Below are positions 62,738-64,000 of a stretch of 64,000 bases of DNA, piece by piece (within the stretch, counting starts at the first letter, position 1; the number at the start of each line of letters is the position of its first letter). The notes under the pieces were generated by a model. That model saw only the letters and a program-made list of their open reading frames with translations, did no database searches and had not been told where the DNA came from. Made by a program: the position numbers and the translations under genes. The DNA comes from an uncultured Dysgonomonas sp. (lineage in GTDB: Bacteria > Bacteroidota > Bacteroidia > Bacteroidales > Dysgonomonadaceae): positions 1 to 64,000 of the forward strand of contig CALKIV010000043.1 of NCBI GenBank assembly GCA_937995835.1. The letters run 5' to 3'.

Positions 62738-64000
62738 CACTGCATTTTGCATATCTCCTGTTTCCATAAAAGCCTTATGGAAAGCAAAACAGGTGTACAA
62801 ATTAACAGGTGTCTGACCTTTCCCAGCACTCTTCAAATATTCACGCAACAAAGGACGATAGTTGGGATGTGCACAATTTTCGATAATGCACATCGCTCGC
62901 TGACGAGGTGTCTTCCCTCGTAGATCAGCGACTCCATATTCAGTAACAATAACGCCCACAGAATGCTCTGAATGATCAGTATGAGATACCATAGGTACTA
63001 TTTTGCTTATTTTATCACCTTTGGTAGTAGATGAAGTCAGAAAAATAGAGGTGTGTGCATTACGTGTAAAATCACCTGACCCTCCGATTCCATTCATGAT
63101 TTTTTTGCCCATAATATGCGATGAATTAACATTGCCAAAGATATCGACCTCAATAGCCGTATTCATCGAAATAACTCCCAATCGGCGCACGACTTCCGGA
63201 CTATTGGTAATTTCAGGAGTCCGCAAAATTAATTTATCCTTGAAGAATGGCAAATTTTTATACACCCTATCAACACAAGGCTTTGTGACAGACATCGACA
63301 CCGCACTGGCTATCGTTGCCTGGCCATTCTCCAACATATTAATAATAGCATCTTGCATCACCTCTGTGTAAAAACTTAAAGCAGGAATTTCCTTCTTTTC
63401 TCCTAATGCAAACAGCGCTGCATTAGCCGTATTTCCCACACCCAACTGAAAAGGTAATCCTGTGACAGGTATTCGTCCACAACGCATTTCATGAACGATA
63501 AAATTGGCCAAATTATCTCCAATATGCTTCGTCACATCTGTTAGAGCATCCAAAATTTCCCCTTCATTTTCAATATGCGTTTCCACAATCACAATTTTTG
63601 CAGGATCAAGTTTAATACAATCTCTACCAATCTTATCCGAAACCTTTCTTATCGGTATAATATCTCTGAAAGGAGGAAGAGGCAACTCTAGCAAATCATG
63701 AATTCCTCGTAATTCTTTTGGATGCCAACTGTTGAGCTCCACAATAACAATCTTCGCCAATGAAGCCATAGTAGGAGCGATGCCTACTCCTCCTGTAAGT
63801 ACAATTTCACCATCTTCTGTCACATCACAAGCCTCTAAAATAGCAACATCGATCGCTCCATAAACTCCATTTCGTACCTGTTGTGCCATGGCAGAAAGAT
63901 GCAAATCAAAAAAATCTATCTCATCATTGTTGATTGCTTCACGAACATAAGCGTTAGACTGATAGGGCGTCCTTAATTTTATAGCGTTAGCTCTCGCCAA
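62732..64000 (-). CDS. Acetyl-CoA hydrolase/CoA-transferase family protein, 5' end missing
   Basis: The visible 422 residues are the C-terminal part of a class I CoA-transferase-like protein (AcH/Cat1 type). Motifs include VLTGGVGIAPTMASL, GNTANAALFALG, GIGGSGDFTRNAHTS and the Glu-bearing VTEYGVADLRGKTP, followed by HPNYRPLLREYL. The family transfers CoA between acetate, succinate and propionate or hydrolyses acetyl-CoA; in Bacteroidales a succinate-CoA transferase role in propionate formation is common. The open frame runs past position 64000, so the start and roughly the first 75 residues lie outside. The exact substrate is inferred. Confidence 0.92.
   Translation of the reverse strand: MARANAIKLRTPYQSNAYVREAINNDEIDFFDLHLSAMAQQVRNGVYGAIDVAILEACDVTEDGEIVLTGGVGIAPTMASLAKIVIVELNSWHPKELRGIHDLLELPLPPFRDIIPIRKVSDKIGRDCIKLDPAKIVIVETHIENEGEILDALTDVTKHIGDNLANFIVHEMRCGRIPVTGLPFQLGVGNTANAALFALGEKKEIPALSFYTEVMQDAIINMLENGQATIASAVSMSVTKPCVDRVYKNLPFFKDKLILRTPEITNSPEVVRRLGVISMNTAIEVDIFGNVNSSHIMGKKIMNGIGGSGDFTRNAHTSIFLTSSTTKGDKISKIVPMVSHTDHSEHSVGVIVTEYGVADLRGKTPRQRAMCIIENCAHPNYRPLLREYLKSAGKGQTPVNLYTCFAFHKAFMETGDMQNAVL

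Noticed and set aside
1..64000. Mobile element, prophage or CRISPR array
   Set aside because: I found no transposase, integrase, phage gene, terminal repeats or spaced direct repeats. The partial tRNA-Leu at the left end has no integrase beside it within the window.

Overview
The window is chromosomal DNA of a member of the Bacteroidetes, most probably order Bacteroidales. The evidence is two complete SusC/SusD-type glycan uptake loci, lipoproteins with acidic residues after the lipobox cysteine, almost no Shine-Dalgarno sequences, and promoters of the Bacteroidetes type (TTTG, 19-21 bp, TAnnTTTG). The DNA is AT-rich (about 40% G+C by eye). I see no phage, plasmid, insertion sequence or CRISPR array. 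The gene set fits a saccharolytic, fermentative cell: glycan uptake, an acetyl-CoA hydrolase/CoA-transferase family enzyme, and formate-tetrahydrofolate ligase.

Layout. 1-54: 5' part of a tRNA-Leu(UAG) on the minus strand. 265-3254: a fused C26/M19 peptidase with a fused SpmA/SpmB membrane protein. 3387-19949: a polysaccharide utilisation locus (PUL) with a membrane-tethered propeller regulator, SusC, SusD, a LamG surface lipoprotein, two GH144 enzymes, a GH3 beta-glucosidase, a GH43-discoidin protein and an esterase. The GH144 plus GH3 content points to beta-1,2-glucan, while the GH43 and the esterase suggest side groups. 20188-22032: glmS. 22119-34187 (minus): a starch-type sus locus with a SusR-like regulator, SusC, SusD, SusE, a GH97 and a GH13 enzyme; no SusF or SusG is present.

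34215-45370 is housekeeping: a DnaQ-like exonuclease, dnaN, a GT2 glycosyltransferase, a nucleotidyltransferase/GHMP-kinase fusion, proS, a YjjG-like phosphatase, an MltF-like lytic transglycosylase, a FabK/nitronate-monooxygenase-like flavoprotein, rplS, an M23/LysM peptidase and ndk. 45622-52144 is a tightly coupled minus-strand operon: a GH3/beta-lactamase-fold fusion, a VanX-like D-Ala-D-Ala dipeptidase, a RelA/SpoT protein whose hydrolase domain has lost its metal-binding residues, and an unknown membrane protein. I judge this the most intriguing unit in the window, because it couples extracytoplasmic cell-wall enzymes to a ppGpp synthetase.

52325-64000: a TSUP transporter with a DUF1634 partner, an unassigned ABC ATPase with a large-loop membrane protein, coaA, a sufB without adjacent sufC or sufD, fhs followed by a DUF1460 amidase-like protein and a CPBP protease, and an acetyl-CoA hydrolase/transferase cut by the window end.

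Nothing here is clearly a wholly new system. The best leads are the cell-wall/ppGpp operon, the two kinase-less membrane-tethered regulators with similar output domains, the nucleotidyltransferase-GHMP fusion, and the unassigned ABC pair. All assignments are by reading motifs; no database search was run.
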